DNA from: DATMQA01 sp035566895
GTDB lineage: Bacteria > Verrucomicrobiota > Verrucomicrobiia > Limisphaerales > UBA8199
Assembly: GCA_035566895.1 (NCBI GenBank)
Contig: DATMQA010000205.1
Coordinates: 1 to 64,000, forward strand
Length of the DNA stretch: 64,000 bases
Direction: 5' to 3'
How positions within the stretch are numbered: position 1 is the first letter of the stretch; the number at the start of each line of letters is the position of its first letter. The translations under genes and the position numbers were made by a program. The notes below the pieces were generated by a model that saw only the letters and a list, made by a program, of their open reading frames with translations, did not search any database and was not told the origin of the DNA. This document shows positions 15,723-25,541 of this stretch, one piece after another.

Positions 15723-17069
15723 ATGAACCGCCGCCAATTCCTCAAGAAAAGTTCTGCCGCCTTGGTCGCCCTGTCCGCTGCCAGCTATGTCCCCGTCACC
15801 TTTGCCGCTGAAAAGACCCTGCGAGTTGGGCTCATTGGCGCAGGGTGGTATGGCAAGAGCGACTTGTGGCGCCTGGTGCAAGTCGCCCCGGTGGAAATCA
15901 TTTCCATCTGCGACCCGGACAAGCACATGCTGGCCGAAGCTGTGGGAATTGCCAGCCAGCGGCAAAAGTCCAGGAAACAGCCGCGCACCTACGGCGATTA
16001 TCGCGAGATGCTCAAGGAGAAGGACCTCGATATCGTGCTGGTCGGTTCGCCGGACCATTGGCACGCGCTCCACGCCATCGCCGCGATGGAAGCGGGCGCC
16101 GATGTTTATTGCCAGAAGCCCATCAGCCGGGACGTGCGTGAGGGCGAGGCGATGCTCGACGCGGCGCGCAAACTCAAGCGCGTGGTGCAAATCGGCACGC
16201 AACGCAAAAGCACTCCGCATCTGATCGACGTGAAGAAGCAAGTGGTCGAAGCCGGCCTGCTTGGCAAAGTCGGCCACGTTGAAATGTGTTGTTACTTTCA
16301 CATGCGCGCCAATGGCAACCCGCCCCTGGAGCCGGTCCCGGACTTTTTTGATTATGAAATGTGGACCGGCCCGGCGCCGTTGCGCCCGTATGACGGGCTG
16401 CCGCACAAGCGCTGGTGGCGCACGTTCACCGAATACGGCAACGGCATCGTGGGCGACATGTGCGTTCACATGTTCGACACGGCCCGCTGGATGCTCAACC
16501 TCGGCTGGCCCAAACGCATTACTTCGGCCGGGGGCATCTTCGTCGAGAAGGGGGGCAAGTCGAACATTTCCGATACCCAAACCGCGACGTTTGAATACGA
16601 CAATTTCGATGCGGTCTGGCAGCACCGCACCTGGGGCGCGCCCCCCGACCCGGATTACCCGTGGGCGGTCTTCATTTACGGCGATAAAGGGACGCTCAAG
16701 GCCAGCACCATGCGGGCCGATTTCATTCCGGCGGACAGCCAGGCCAAACCGCTCCACTTCGAATGCGTCTTCGAACGGGAGCAATACCCGGAGGACGTCA
16801 ACGAGAAAGATATCGAACTGAATGCCGCGCCCGCCACGCGCCTGCACATGCGCGATTTCCTGGCGGCCATCGAAACCCGCGGCCGTCCCGTCGCGGATAT
16901 CGAAGCAGGTCATATCTCGACCGCAAGCTGCATCATGGCGAACGTCGCGATGGGACTCGGCCGGCCAATTGTCTATGACCCGGTGAAGCGCGTGGTCGTG
17001 GGCGACGCTGATGCGACGAAGCATCTCCACCGTCCTTACCGTGGACCCTGGAAGCATCCAGGGGCGTGA
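15723..17069 (+). CDS. Tat-exported Gfo/Idh/MocA-family oxidoreductase
   Basis: The family uses NAD(P) to oxidise or reduce sugars and cyclitols. The start at 15723 (MNRRQFLKKSSAALVALSAA) gives a twin-arginine signal. The Rossmann motif VGLIGAGWYGKS follows, then CDPDKHM, SPDHWHALHAI, the EKP-like motif YCQKPISRD, and IGTQRKSTP. YGNGIVGDMCVHMFDTARW matches the substrate half. At about 448 residues it is the size of the exported Verrucomicrobial and Planctomycete paralogues. The gene stands alone; the substrate is unknown. A second family member lies at 54587-56020. Confidence 0.88.
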   Translation: MNRRQFLKKSSAALVALSAASYVPVTFAAEKTLRVGLIGAGWYGKSDLWRLVQVAPVEIISICDPDKHMLAEAVGIASQRQKSRKQPRTYGDYREMLKEKDLDIVLVGSPDHWHALHAIAAMEAGADVYCQKPISRDVREGEAMLDAARKLKRVVQIGTQRKSTPHLIDVKKQVVEAGLLGKVGHVEMCCYFHMRANGNPPLEPVPDFFDYEMWTGPAPLRPYDGLPHKRWWRTFTEYGNGIVGDMCVHMFDTARWMLNLGWPKRITSAGGIFVEKGGKSNISDTQTATFEYDNFDAVWQHRTWGAPPDPDYPWAVFIYGDKGTLKASTMRADFIPADSQAKPLHFECVFEREQYPEDVNEKDIELNAAPATRLHMRDFLAAIETRGRPVADIEAGHISTASCIMANVAMGLGRPIVYDPVKRVVVGDADATKHLHRPYRGPWKHPGA

Positions 17070-17082
17070 CCCGCAGCAAATT

Positions 17083-17277
17083 GTAGCAGCCGACGCCAGG
17101 AGGCTCCGATCTCTGCCAAAGATATCTGAGAGCGTGTCTTAAAATTGGGGCACCGTTGCGGATTCTGCCCGGAAAACCGCTCAACTCTCCGCCTCCTCAC
17201 GTCGGCGGCTACAATTTCCAAACACGCTCTGAGATTTGAGCCTCCTTGCGTCGGCTGCTACAAATTTAAGACATGCT
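17083..17277. repeat. GTAGCAGCCGACG repeat cluster
   Basis: The element GTAGCAGCCGACGCCAGGAG (from 17083) and two opposite arms (CTCCTCACGTCGGCGGCTAC near 17190-17215 and CTCCTTGCGTCGGCTGCTAC near 17242-17264) form large imperfect inverted repeats. The same element recurs at 27706-27812. It lies between convergent genes and may serve as a two-way terminator. Confidence 0.8.
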
Positions 17278-20200
17278 CTAAGGCGAGTTGGGTTTAAATG
17301 GCGGAGCGTTGGGGTGAGTGGAATCGAGGTCGTCCGGTTTGGGGCCCTTGAAGGTGCGGAAGGGATGGAAGGGCATGAGGATGAGTTTGGGAAGAGGATT
17401 GAGCGGCTCGGTTTTGGGGTCGCTCAGGACGCCGGTCACTTTGTATTCGAAAAGTTTAGTAACAGGCCAGAAGACGGTGCTGACCAGCGGGCCCAGCAGC
17501 CACATATCACGCAGCAGTTCCGCCTCGACGCGGGCGTTGAGATGGCCGTCCAGCGCGACGGTGCCGCGGTATTCGAGGCGCATGGCGGGCGAGCGGATCT
17601 CCAGGTCATCGGAGCGGATGATGCCGTTGGTGACGACAAAACCGCAGGTCGCGGCGCTGGCGCGGCTGTTACCCAGCCCTGGCGAGATGCCGTTGAGCAC
17701 GGGGGTGAAGACGCCAAAGAGGGGGATGTCCCAGATGAGGCCGTCGCGCAGAGCGAGGCTTCCAGAGCCATCGACGGAACGCCAGTCGGCGGTATTGCCT
17801 TTGGTGATGGTGAGGTTGGCGACCAGGCGCCCTTCCAGGTGATTGGTCAGGGGCGAGAGGTCGGCCATGAGCGCCTGAAGAAGGATATCGGTGGTGGAGA
17901 TGGAGAATTGAAAATCGGTGCCCTCGTCGGCATCAAAATCGAAGGCGGCCGAACCGGTGGCTTTACCTTCATAGAAATCCATCCGCATATCGCTCAAGAC
18001 CAGGTGTTCGCCGGCCCAATGGACGTGGCCGACAATGTGGGGGACGTTGAACTTCCACCAATGAAAAGGCCCCCCGTCCAGGTCGAAGTGCAAATCGGCC
18101 CCTTCCTCACCGTGCATGGGAATCGTGCCATGGACGTGGGCAACAGGCGGCTGGCTGAATTGGTAAGGCTCGATGGTGCGGCCGATTTTTTCACCGATGG
18201 CGCGAGCGATGACCATCGGCTCGGCGGTGCTGAAGCCATTGGTGAGATAGACCGCCTGGGCGTTGAAATCGGCCAGCACACCGTCCGCCCAAATGTGCTG
18301 GGTGCCCCGTTCGATTCGTGGGTCAAAGAATTGCAGCACCCGGTTGGTATATCGGAGCGTAGTTTGGAGACTGGAGGCAGTCTCGCCGCGAAAGGTAAAA
18401 TTCGTCAGGCCGACGCGCGCGCTGAGGCCAATGCTGGCGTGGTCGTGAAACCGGCCTCTGATTTCAGCGTCGAGCACCGGCGGCTGGCTGAAAGCAACGG
18501 AATCGAGCCCGCGCTGCTGGTTGGTTTCGAGCAGCGGACGCAGGCACCGCGGGTCGAGGGTGCTGGAGATGTGCCAATAATAATCTTTGGTCAAGTCGTT
18601 GGCGCGGTGTTCAGCCGCGAGGCCGCCTTCCGGGCGGGTGAGGGTGAGGTCCGGCAGATGCCAGCAGAGATTTGAATAGGAGAAATGGGAACGGGCGGTG
18701 GTAAACTGGACCTGGTGATAAGTGCCGCCCCTGGGCAAGTTGAATTCGCCCTGCATCCTTAGAGCCGGCTGGACTTCGCGGCGCCAATCCGGCTGGCGAT
18801 TGGTCCAGGCGGGCAGAACCAGCGCGATGTCCGCCTTGAGCTGCGGCGGTTCAGGCCACGAAAACTGGTCCAGCCAGCGTTGGCTATCCTCGGTGAGGAG
18901 CGACGCGATTTGTTGCGGAGCGAAATCGGAAGAGAGGTTGAGCTGGAGCGCGCGGGTCGCGACATCGAGGCCGGCGCGCGCGGCCAGTTGGCCGTGGTAA
19001 AGGCGCGCCTGGAGGTTGGTAACGGTCAGTTCCGGTGCACGCCAGGTGCCACCACACGCGACTTCGTCGGCCTGGAGTTTCGGCGACTGTGGCTGAGTCA
19101 GATGGCACTCCCAATCCAGGAGGTAAGGTTGGAGATTGGTCCACCAACCCCATGAGTCGTCGCAACGCGGCGGCGGGTTGGTCGAGGCGGGAGTGGCGAA
19201 ATTGGCCGAGAATTGAACTTGGCTTGCGCCCGCCCATTTGGTCTGCGGCTGGTCGCATTGAAATTTCGCGAACCCGGAGAGCGGGATGGGATTGGTGATG
19301 GCGTGGATCCACCGGGCGGTCAAGGCGAGGTTAGTGCCACCACCCCAGGGGGTTTGGACCTGCCGCGAAGAAAGGTCCAGCGCGCCCTGGAGCAGATTAG
19401 TTTGTCCTTCGAACGTGGAGAGATGGAGGCCGAGTTGAAAATTGGTGATGTCGGCCCAGCGCGTTTGGGCATTAACGGCTTCAAGGCTGAGTTCGGCCCG
19501 AGACGGCCCATGATTGGTGGCGGCGAAGAGCCGGGCGGAAAGCCGGCCCTCGGAAACCGCGCCCCAGGGGGTATCCGCGCCCGGTGCAACGAGCAGCAGG
19601 CGAAGGCTGATGGTCTGGAGGTCGCTGGCGTCGCCGCGCACGTCCAGGCGCAGGTCGGGAGGAGCTGAGAAATGAACGCGCTCGAGAGCGTCGGCCGCCT
19701 GGCAAAGGCGGTTTTGCCAGGAGCCGCCCGGGGCGGGCGGACCGGCCTGGAAGAATTTCCAATCACGGACTGCGGAGGCGTTGGTGACGGTGCCCGAAAT
19801 CTGAATCCTGCCGCCGAGAAAATTGGCTTTGAAATGATCGAGGGCCCATTGGTCATTCGGCAAAAAGCGCAGTTCGGTTTCGATGTTTTCCAGCGAGAGC
19901 TGACGAGGGGCCTGGTTGGTCGCGGCCAGCGGCCACACCAGGCGTCCCTGCCGGAGCTTCAGTGCATCCACCTGCAATTGGAACCGTCTGAGCGCGCGGC
20001 CGTTAAGTTCAACCTGCACCTCCCGGAGGGTCAATTGCGGGCTGAGCGGCTCGCCGGCGCTTCCAAAGCGGACGTTGTCCGCCACGATGCCCTGATAAAA
20101 GCGCACGCGCAGCCGGGCGAACTGGAGATCGAGACCCCGCGCGCGCAATTTCTCAAGCAGCGGCCGTTTGACGAACCCCGGCAGCCCGACCTGGTTGAGG

Positions 20201-20310
20201 TAAATCAGCACTCCCAGGACCGCCAGGATGATGAGCCAGACCGTCATGCGGACGTGCCGGAAGTAAACCCGGCACAGGCGCCAGAAGCGGGGTTTAGGAC
20301 AGCGAGCCAT
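17278..20310 (-). CDS. Large AsmA-like/DUF3971-type envelope protein
   Basis: The start at 20310 (MARCPKPRFWRL) gives about 1010 residues with one N-terminal membrane segment (MTVWLIILAVLGVLIYLNQV). A very long beta-rich periplasmic part follows, with repeated LEN, LDL and GRIQISGTVTN-like strands as in AsmA/YhdP proteins. These form lipid-transport bridges or affect outer-membrane assembly. The C-terminal block (MRLEYRGTVALDGHLNARVE, then PVTKLFEYKVTGVLSDPK) matches the AsmA-like C-terminal domain. It follows the DUF4340 gene by 25 bp and is probably the last gene of the Gld-like cluster. Confidence 0.75.
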   Translation of the reverse strand: MARCPKPRFWRLCRVYFRHVRMTVWLIILAVLGVLIYLNQVGLPGFVKRPLLEKLRARGLDLQFARLRVRFYQGIVADNVRFGSAGEPLSPQLTLREVQVELNGRALRRFQLQVDALKLRQGRLVWPLAATNQAPRQLSLENIETELRFLPNDQWALDHFKANFLGGRIQISGTVTNASAVRDWKFFQAGPPAPGGSWQNRLCQAADALERVHFSAPPDLRLDVRGDASDLQTISLRLLLVAPGADTPWGAVSEGRLSARLFAATNHGPSRAELSLEAVNAQTRWADITNFQLGLHLSTFEGQTNLLQGALDLSSRQVQTPWGGGTNLALTARWIHAITNPIPLSGFAKFQCDQPQTKWAGASQVQFSANFATPASTNPPPRCDDSWGWWTNLQPYLLDWECHLTQPQSPKLQADEVACGGTWRAPELTVTNLQARLYHGQLAARAGLDVATRALQLNLSSDFAPQQIASLLTEDSQRWLDQFSWPEPPQLKADIALVLPAWTNRQPDWRREVQPALRMQGEFNLPRGGTYHQVQFTTARSHFSYSNLCWHLPDLTLTRPEGGLAAEHRANDLTKDYYWHISSTLDPRCLRPLLETNQQRGLDSVAFSQPPVLDAEIRGRFHDHASIGLSARVGLTNFTFRGETASSLQTTLRYTNRVLQFFDPRIERGTQHIWADGVLADFNAQAVYLTNGFSTAEPMVIARAIGEKIGRTIEPYQFSQPPVAHVHGTIPMHGEEGADLHFDLDGGPFHWWKFNVPHIVGHVHWAGEHLVLSDMRMDFYEGKATGSAAFDFDADEGTDFQFSISTTDILLQALMADLSPLTNHLEGRLVANLTITKGNTADWRSVDGSGSLALRDGLIWDIPLFGVFTPVLNGISPGLGNSRASAATCGFVVTNGIIRSDDLEIRSPAMRLEYRGTVALDGHLNARVEAELLRDMWLLGPLVSTVFWPVTKLFEYKVTGVLSDPKTEPLNPLPKLILMPFHPFRTFKGPKPDDLDSTHPNAPPFKPNSP

Positions 20311-20335
20311 GGAGTTGGTCCAAAATCCAGAGTTG

Positions 20336-22126
20336 TCAGGGAACCGAGAGATAGAGCTCGATGTCCCGGTAGAGATTCCAGGGACATTCCAAAATCCAAA
20401 CCTGGCCGTCGAGAGCCACCGCGGCATACCGGTCTGTGGAAGGAGCCTGGGCGCCAAACTCGATCGTTGCCTTCGCCCCGTTTTTCAACTCGATCGTAAT
20501 CTGGCGGCAGCTCTCGGTGATGCCGTACCGGGCGCGGTTTTCTTCGCCCCGAGCGACCCACACGGCAGAGACCTGGGCCAAACCGGTGACGGTGGCCTCG
20601 ACCGCCAGCGGATTGATGATGCCCGAAGAACCTGGCGCCAGGGACCACTCGCCCGGGCCGCGCCGAACCAATTTTCGCTCTCTGCCTTGCTGCCGCAGGG
20701 TGACGCCGGCGATGTTGCTTTCGGAAATATGCCAGAGCCGGCGCTCATGGAACTGCCAACTGGACTTGGGCAACCGCGCAAAGTCATTGGAGCTGATCGC
20801 GTAGATTGAACTTTCGTCAGCGCGCCGGACGTAAACCTTGTCGGGTTGGTTGGTGCTCACCCCGAAGGCAAGGGCGAGGCCATTGGTGCCGGGGACGGCC
20901 TCCTCGGAAGGGGCCGGATATAAAACATATTCCAGGACGGGAGAGCCAAGTCCGTAAGCTGGTAAATCCGGCAGCGTGACCGCATCTTTGGTGAACTGAA
21001 TGATATTGATGTTAGTAAGGGCCGAAACGAGTTCGTCAACTACAGTGCTATCGACAGGAAAATCCTGCGGTTGGATATGCCAGGTTTCGTCGGTCTGGCG
21101 CTGGAGCAGAAGAGCATCCTGGCCATGGACGGCGATGTGTTGCACCGGCGTGGTGAGGGCCAGCAGGTGCGGGTCGCGAAAGTCGTTGAGGGAGAGCTTC
21201 CACAGGGCCAGTGGCTCGCCCGGCACCGTGAAAATGGTTTTTTGGCCGGAGCGCTGGCCATAAACCAGGCCGGTGTTGTTGGTTGGGCTCTTGCCAAATT
21301 GGAGCAGAGCCACCGGGTTGGTGCCCTGCGCGAAGGATAATTCCAATTCCGCAGGTGCAAGGCCAAGGGCCTCTCCCTCGATCCTGGAATCCTCGGCGAG
21401 AAACCCCTGGACGCGCAACGCCTGGAGTTTTTCGAGGGCCTCCGCGATGCGCGGATTGTTAGCGCGGGCAGGACTGGGGGAAACAATCCGCCAGGGCCGG
21501 GCCGGCCCCTCACGCTGCAGCACGAAGGCCTTTCCGTTGTTGGTCACCGCGATGCGGTCGAAGACCAGGCTTTCAAGGTTGAGCACAGCGGTATCCCGCC
21601 AATCGTCAGCCGAGCGCGGAATCAATTTCAAAATATCAGCATCGACCACGTAAGCGCCTTCGCCGCTAACGACCTCGAGAAAAACCTGGTCGCCGGGAAC
21701 AGTTCGCGCTCCGAATAGAATCTGGGTGCGCTCACCGCCCTGCCAGAGAGTCAGCGACGCCTGGGGCGAAGCAAACCCGTATTCTTCATCGGCCATGGAC
21801 CGGCCCCGGTACTCCGCCGGGGAAATATACGTTGCGGCAGTCAGCCGCTCGAGAGCACCAAGGAGATACTCGATATTGGTAGATTCGGCGGGATAGCTAA
21901 CCGGCTCCGTTAACTCCCACATTTGGTTGGTCCGTTGGGCCCGAATCCCCAGTTGGACGGGGCCGGAGTTGCGGACGAGCACGGAAGTGACAGTCGTTGC
22001 CCTGAGATTGGGGAGGATTCTGGGCGGTCCCGGTGGGGTTCTGGTCGCGTGGGGTTTGAGGAACAGGATGAGGCCCAGGAGCCCCAAGGCCAGCAAGAGC
22101 CAGAACCAGGTGTGCTTAGGGTTCAT
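20336..22126 (-). CDS. DUF4340 domain protein
   Basis: The 596-residue protein starts with MNPKHTWFWLLLALGLLGLI (signal anchor). It shows repeated DUF4340 text: VLVRNSGPVQLGIRAQ, MWELTEPVSYPAESTNIEYL, LGALERLTAATY. DUF4340 proteins are found next to GldG-like ABC auxiliary proteins and are thought to be part of the same envelope complex; their biochemical role is not known. It lies 40 bp downstream of the GldG-like gene, across a short heptamer array. Confidence 0.85.
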   Translation of the reverse strand: MNPKHTWFWLLLALGLLGLILFLKPHATRTPPGPPRILPNLRATTVTSVLVRNSGPVQLGIRAQRTNQMWELTEPVSYPAESTNIEYLLGALERLTAATYISPAEYRGRSMADEEYGFASPQASLTLWQGGERTQILFGARTVPGDQVFLEVVSGEGAYVVDADILKLIPRSADDWRDTAVLNLESLVFDRIAVTNNGKAFVLQREGPARPWRIVSPSPARANNPRIAEALEKLQALRVQGFLAEDSRIEGEALGLAPAELELSFAQGTNPVALLQFGKSPTNNTGLVYGQRSGQKTIFTVPGEPLALWKLSLNDFRDPHLLALTTPVQHIAVHGQDALLLQRQTDETWHIQPQDFPVDSTVVDELVSALTNINIIQFTKDAVTLPDLPAYGLGSPVLEYVLYPAPSEEAVPGTNGLALAFGVSTNQPDKVYVRRADESSIYAISSNDFARLPKSSWQFHERRLWHISESNIAGVTLRQQGRERKLVRRGPGEWSLAPGSSGIINPLAVEATVTGLAQVSAVWVARGEENRARYGITESCRQITIELKNGAKATIEFGAQAPSTDRYAAVALDGQVWILECPWNLYRDIELYLSVP

Positions 22127-22128
22127 GC

Positions 22129-22168
22129 CTATTTCGCATTTCGAATTTCGGCCTTCGGATTTCGGCTT
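22129..22168. repeat. Heptamer array between GldG-like and DUF4340 genes
   Basis: TTTCGCA, TTTCGAA, TTTCGGC, CTTCGGA and TTTCGGC repeat with a 7-bp period and fill the intergenic gap. Confidence 0.8.
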
Positions 22169-23648
22169 AGCGGCGACGCCGGAGCCAGACGAGGAATCCG
22201 GCCAGCAGGGCGCTGCCCGGCATACCGGCCAGCAAAATCCATTGAGCGCTTTGTAACTGCGCTCTGGTCATGGCCAGGCGGTACTCCTTGACGGGCCGGG
22301 GCCCGATATCCTGGAGCAACTGGGTGCGGTCCAGCAGCCAGTTGGCAACGCAATGGGCAAATAACTGGTTGCCGATAACTTCGATAAAATGGTTGCCCAG
22401 GAAAAATGAGTCCCCGGCAATCACCATGCGGGTAGTGCCTCGTTCAGTAATGACGCCTTTGATGGGGTCCTTTTCAACCGCCACCATCAAGGGGAACGGA
22501 TGTGAGCCCAGAGCGGGATTCCCATCGGCAAAAGACCTCGGACCGGAGAAAACGAGTTCCTCGACACGCGGCGCGCCAGGGACAGGGGCGGCGGCGAGTT
22601 TGCCAATCGAGCGGGGCATCAATAGCTGGAGACGCTTGCGCAGGAGAGGATTGACGAGCGCGTGTTTGCCGAAGTTCGCCACAATCATGTCTGAAAAATT
22701 AGCTTGGGTGAAGTTATCCGGGTCCTTGATCCAGTTGGTGCCGACGTTTACCCCCCACTTGGCGAGGATCTTTTCCAGGCCGGTTTCGTGGTTGGTCGTG
22801 GTGAAGTTAAAAAGCGCGAACAACCGGCCGCCCTGGTCGAGGTATTGGTCCACTTTTTGGAGGGTAGTTTCAGGCAGGCGGCTGGTCGGCCCGGCGATGA
22901 TCAGGAGATTGCAATCCATCGGAATCGCATTGGTGCCAAGAGAGAGCTTGTTGGGTAAGATATAATTCTGCGCGAGAATGTACGCGAATTGGAGATAGCT
23001 GGCGGCATCCTTCTCATCGCCGGTGATATCGTGCTCGCCGTCATCCTGAAGGAAATAGGCCTTGAGCGGAGTCGGGTTACTCACATTTAGCAAAGCTGTC
23101 GTGAACATCAGTTCGCCCATGAAATCGGTGGGCTTGCGCCGGAACTCGGGCTCTTTTTCATTGGGGACTTGTTCGAGCACGTACCGGGCCAACAGGTTGC
23201 CTTCCACCACTTTGACTTTGCCGGCGCAATCGAACAGAACGAGGTTTTTGGCGTTAGGCGAGCCGAGAATGGCGGGGTATTTCTCTTTGAGCTGTAACGC
23301 GGTCGCCTGGTCCCGCGTGTAGTCCACTACCTGCACGGAGATTTTCGTGCTGGCCAGCTTGTATTCATTGACCAGTTCAGAAACCTCGTTGTAGAGCGAG
23401 TCCTCTTTATCGTAATAAATAATGACTTTGACCTGGTTGGTGAGTGACTCCAGCACCTTGAGGGTGCGCGGCGACAACGGGTTTCTCGTCGAGGCGCTTA
23501 GATGGAACCGCACAAAGTAAGCCTGGCTGAGGTAATTGACCATGAGCACCACCGACAAGACGATGAGGATGAAGACAAAAACCTGCAGACCGACGCCCCA
23601 TTTGCGGTAGGGCGAGAAGCTGGGTTTGGTCTGGGACTGGGGCGCCAT
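22167..23648 (-). CDS. GldG-like ABC transporter auxiliary protein
   Basis: The start at 23648 (MAPQSQTKPSFSPYRKWG) leaves 13 bp after the permease stop. A start at 23684 is possible. Features are an N-terminal membrane helix (LQVFVFILIVLSVVLMVNYL), the GldG/ABC_transp_aux beta-rich domain (TRNPLSPRTLKVLESL, VIIYYDKEDSLYNEVSEL, DCNLLIIAGPTSRLPE, YLDQGGRLFALF) and a C-terminal helix ending in WLRRRR. The protein works with the ABC permease and ATPase in the same operon. GldG is named for gliding in Bacteroidetes, but homologues occur in non-gliders. Confidence 0.87.
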   Translation of the reverse strand: MAPQSQTKPSFSPYRKWGVGLQVFVFILIVLSVVLMVNYLSQAYFVRFHLSASTRNPLSPRTLKVLESLTNQVKVIIYYDKEDSLYNEVSELVNEYKLASTKISVQVVDYTRDQATALQLKEKYPAILGSPNAKNLVLFDCAGKVKVVEGNLLARYVLEQVPNEKEPEFRRKPTDFMGELMFTTALLNVSNPTPLKAYFLQDDGEHDITGDEKDAASYLQFAYILAQNYILPNKLSLGTNAIPMDCNLLIIAGPTSRLPETTLQKVDQYLDQGGRLFALFNFTTTNHETGLEKILAKWGVNVGTNWIKDPDNFTQANFSDMIVANFGKHALVNPLLRKRLQLLMPRSIGKLAAAPVPGAPRVEELVFSGPRSFADGNPALGSHPFPLMVAVEKDPIKGVITERGTTRMVIAGDSFFLGNHFIEVIGNQLFAHCVANWLLDRTQLLQDIGPRPVKEYRLAMTRAQLQSAQWILLAGMPGSALLAGFLVWLRRRR

Positions 23649-23661
23649 TTCAGGGTGCGGT

Positions 23662-24414
23662 TTACTTCCAACGGCGGCTCTCAAGAATCCTCAAGTTGAG
23701 GAATAAAAAGAACAGAGTCAGGCTAAGATAAAGGACGACCGGGCGGGTATCGATGACCCCGCGGGCAAAGTCGTGCATTTGCTCGAAAAAGGAGAGCGAG
23801 TTAAGGACCTGGGCCTCCCAGTCTGCCTTGACGGGGAACTGGCTGGCCAGCACAGCGAGCAGGAAGAGCGTGGCACCAAAGCCGAGGCTGATCATTACGG
23901 CGGTCACCTGGCTGCGCGTCAGGGCGGAGGCGCAACACCCCAGGGAGACGAAGAGCGCGCCGAGCAGCAGAATCCCAATGAACGTGCTGGCCACCACCCC
24001 CGCATCGAGCGCGTTCGGGTCGCTGGTATAATGTTGCACCACCAGCAGGCAGGCCAGCAGGGGCAGCCACATCACCGCATAAAACACCATCGCGGCCGTG
24101 AATTTCGCCAGCACCACCTGGAGATCGCTCACCGGTGCCGTCATCAGCGTTTCAAAAGTCCCGGAGAACTTCTCCAGGGCAAACACCCGCATCGTGATGA
24201 CCGGGGTGGAGAGTAGCAGGACGAGCCAGAAAAATGGCGTGATATAAAATAATTCCGTCACCGGCATCGAAGTGGGATCGTTCTGGAGCTTGACCAAAAG
24301 AACGATGAAACTGAAGCCCAGCAGGAACATCGCCGCCGCGATGATCACGTAGCCGGTCATCGAGAGGAAATAGCTGGTCAGCTCCCGCCGGGTGAGCGTC
24401 CAATAAGCCCCCAT
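23662..24414 (-). CDS. ABC-2 type permease (GldF-like)
   Basis: From ATG 24414 (MGAYWTLTRRELTSYFLSMT) the protein has about 250 residues and six predicted membrane segments, including VIIAAAMFLLGFSFIVLLV, FYITPFFWLVLLLST and GATLFLLAVLASQF. The segment FALEKFSGTFETLMTAPVSD is the conserved cytoplasmic loop. Its ATG overlaps the ATPase stop by one base, so the ATPase and permease are translationally coupled. Confidence 0.9.
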   Translation of the reverse strand: MGAYWTLTRRELTSYFLSMTGYVIIAAAMFLLGFSFIVLLVKLQNDPTSMPVTELFYITPFFWLVLLLSTPVITMRVFALEKFSGTFETLMTAPVSDLQVVLAKFTAAMVFYAVMWLPLLACLLVVQHYTSDPNALDAGVVASTFIGILLLGALFVSLGCCASALTRSQVTAVMISLGFGATLFLLAVLASQFPVKADWEAQVLNSLSFFEQMHDFARGVIDTRPVVLYLSLTLFFLFLNLRILESRRWK

Positions 24415-25361
24415 CAGGTTTCCTCCTCCTCGTCGGGCCGGGTCACTTGCAAATAAATATCTTCCAGCGAATGCCGATTGCGTGTCAACTCGCGCAGCGA
24501 CCAGCCGCGCTGGTTGACCAGGGCAAAGACGTGCGGCCGCAAATCCATGCCGTTGCGCGGCGTCAGCGCGCAACGGAAATAATCCCCTTCCGCGGCGGAT
24601 ACCTCGTAATGCTCGATTTCAGCCGCTTCGGCCCAGCATTGTTGCAGCTCGGCTAACGGGGCGGCGATCTCGGCCACCACCTGGCTGTTGTGGCTCATGA
24701 AGCGCTGCAGATTGTCGGGTGTGTCGGCGGCCAGAATCCTGCCGCCGTACATAATCATCACCCGGTGGCAGGTCATCTCGGCCTCCGGCAGAATATGGGT
24801 CGAGATCAGAACCGTATGGGTGCTGGCCAGGCCCTTGATGAGCTGGCGTACGGACCGAATCTGGTTGGGGTCCAGGCCGATCGTCGGCTCGTCCAGAATC
24901 AGCAGTTCCGGCTCATGGACCAGCGCATCGGCCAGGCCGACGCGTTGCCGGTAACCCTTGGAAAGCTGGCCGATGATCCGCCGGGCGACCTCCGTCAGGC
25001 TGCACTGTTCCATCACCACATCCACTCGCCGGCGCGATTCCTTCCAACCCAAACCTTTCAGGCGCGCGCGGAACTTCAAATACTCACGCACCCGCATATC
25101 GTAGTGGAGGGGATTGTTCTCGGGCATGTAGCCGATGCGCCGCCGCACCTCCTCGGAATGGTGGAAGACGTCCAGGCCCCCCACCCGCACTGTGCCGGAG
25201 GTGGCCGGGAGGTAGCCGGCCAGGATGCGCATGGTGGTGCTTTTCCCGGCGCCATTCTCGCCCAGCAAGCCCACAATCTCCCCTCGCTCCACGGTAAAGG
25301 AGATATTCGAGACCGCAGTGCGGCCCGCGTATCGCTTGGTCAGGTTAGCAACTTCAATCAT
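24414..25361 (-). CDS. ABC transporter ATPase (GldA-like)
   Basis: The first gene of the cluster encodes a 315-residue ATPase with Walker A GENGAGKSTTM, signature LSKGYRQRVGLADAL, Walker B LLILDEPTIGLDPNQI and switch His in VLISTHILPEAEM. A C-terminal domain of about 90 residues follows, as in ABC-2 export ATPases. It should power the permease at 23662-24414, with the GldG-like, DUF4340 and AsmA-like proteins as envelope partners. Confidence 0.93.
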   Translation of the reverse strand: MIEVANLTKRYAGRTAVSNISFTVERGEIVGLLGENGAGKSTTMRILAGYLPATSGTVRVGGLDVFHHSEEVRRRIGYMPENNPLHYDMRVREYLKFRARLKGLGWKESRRRVDVVMEQCSLTEVARRIIGQLSKGYRQRVGLADALVHEPELLILDEPTIGLDPNQIRSVRQLIKGLASTHTVLISTHILPEAEMTCHRVMIMYGGRILAADTPDNLQRFMSHNSQVVAEIAAPLAELQQCWAEAAEIEHYEVSAAEGDYFRCALTPRNGMDLRPHVFALVNQRGWSLRELTRNRHSLEDIYLQVTRPDEEEET

Positions 25362-25541
25362 GACACCGTCGTTTATGGATTAGCGCACCATCGAGTTTAA
25401 CGTAAAGCGGCGATCGGGGGCCAATAAAAACTGTGCCCGGGCTGCGCCTGGCGCCAGTCCGCGCCCTAAGATTGGACCACAACGGCGGCGCGGTATTCAG
25501 CGGAGTGTCAATACGGGAGCAGACCGGCCCGGCGGAGAGGC

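Noticed and set aside
15465..17057. A 530-codon minus-strand open frame
   Set aside because: It is antisense to the clear Gfo/Idh/MocA gene at 15723-17069 and has no family-like text.
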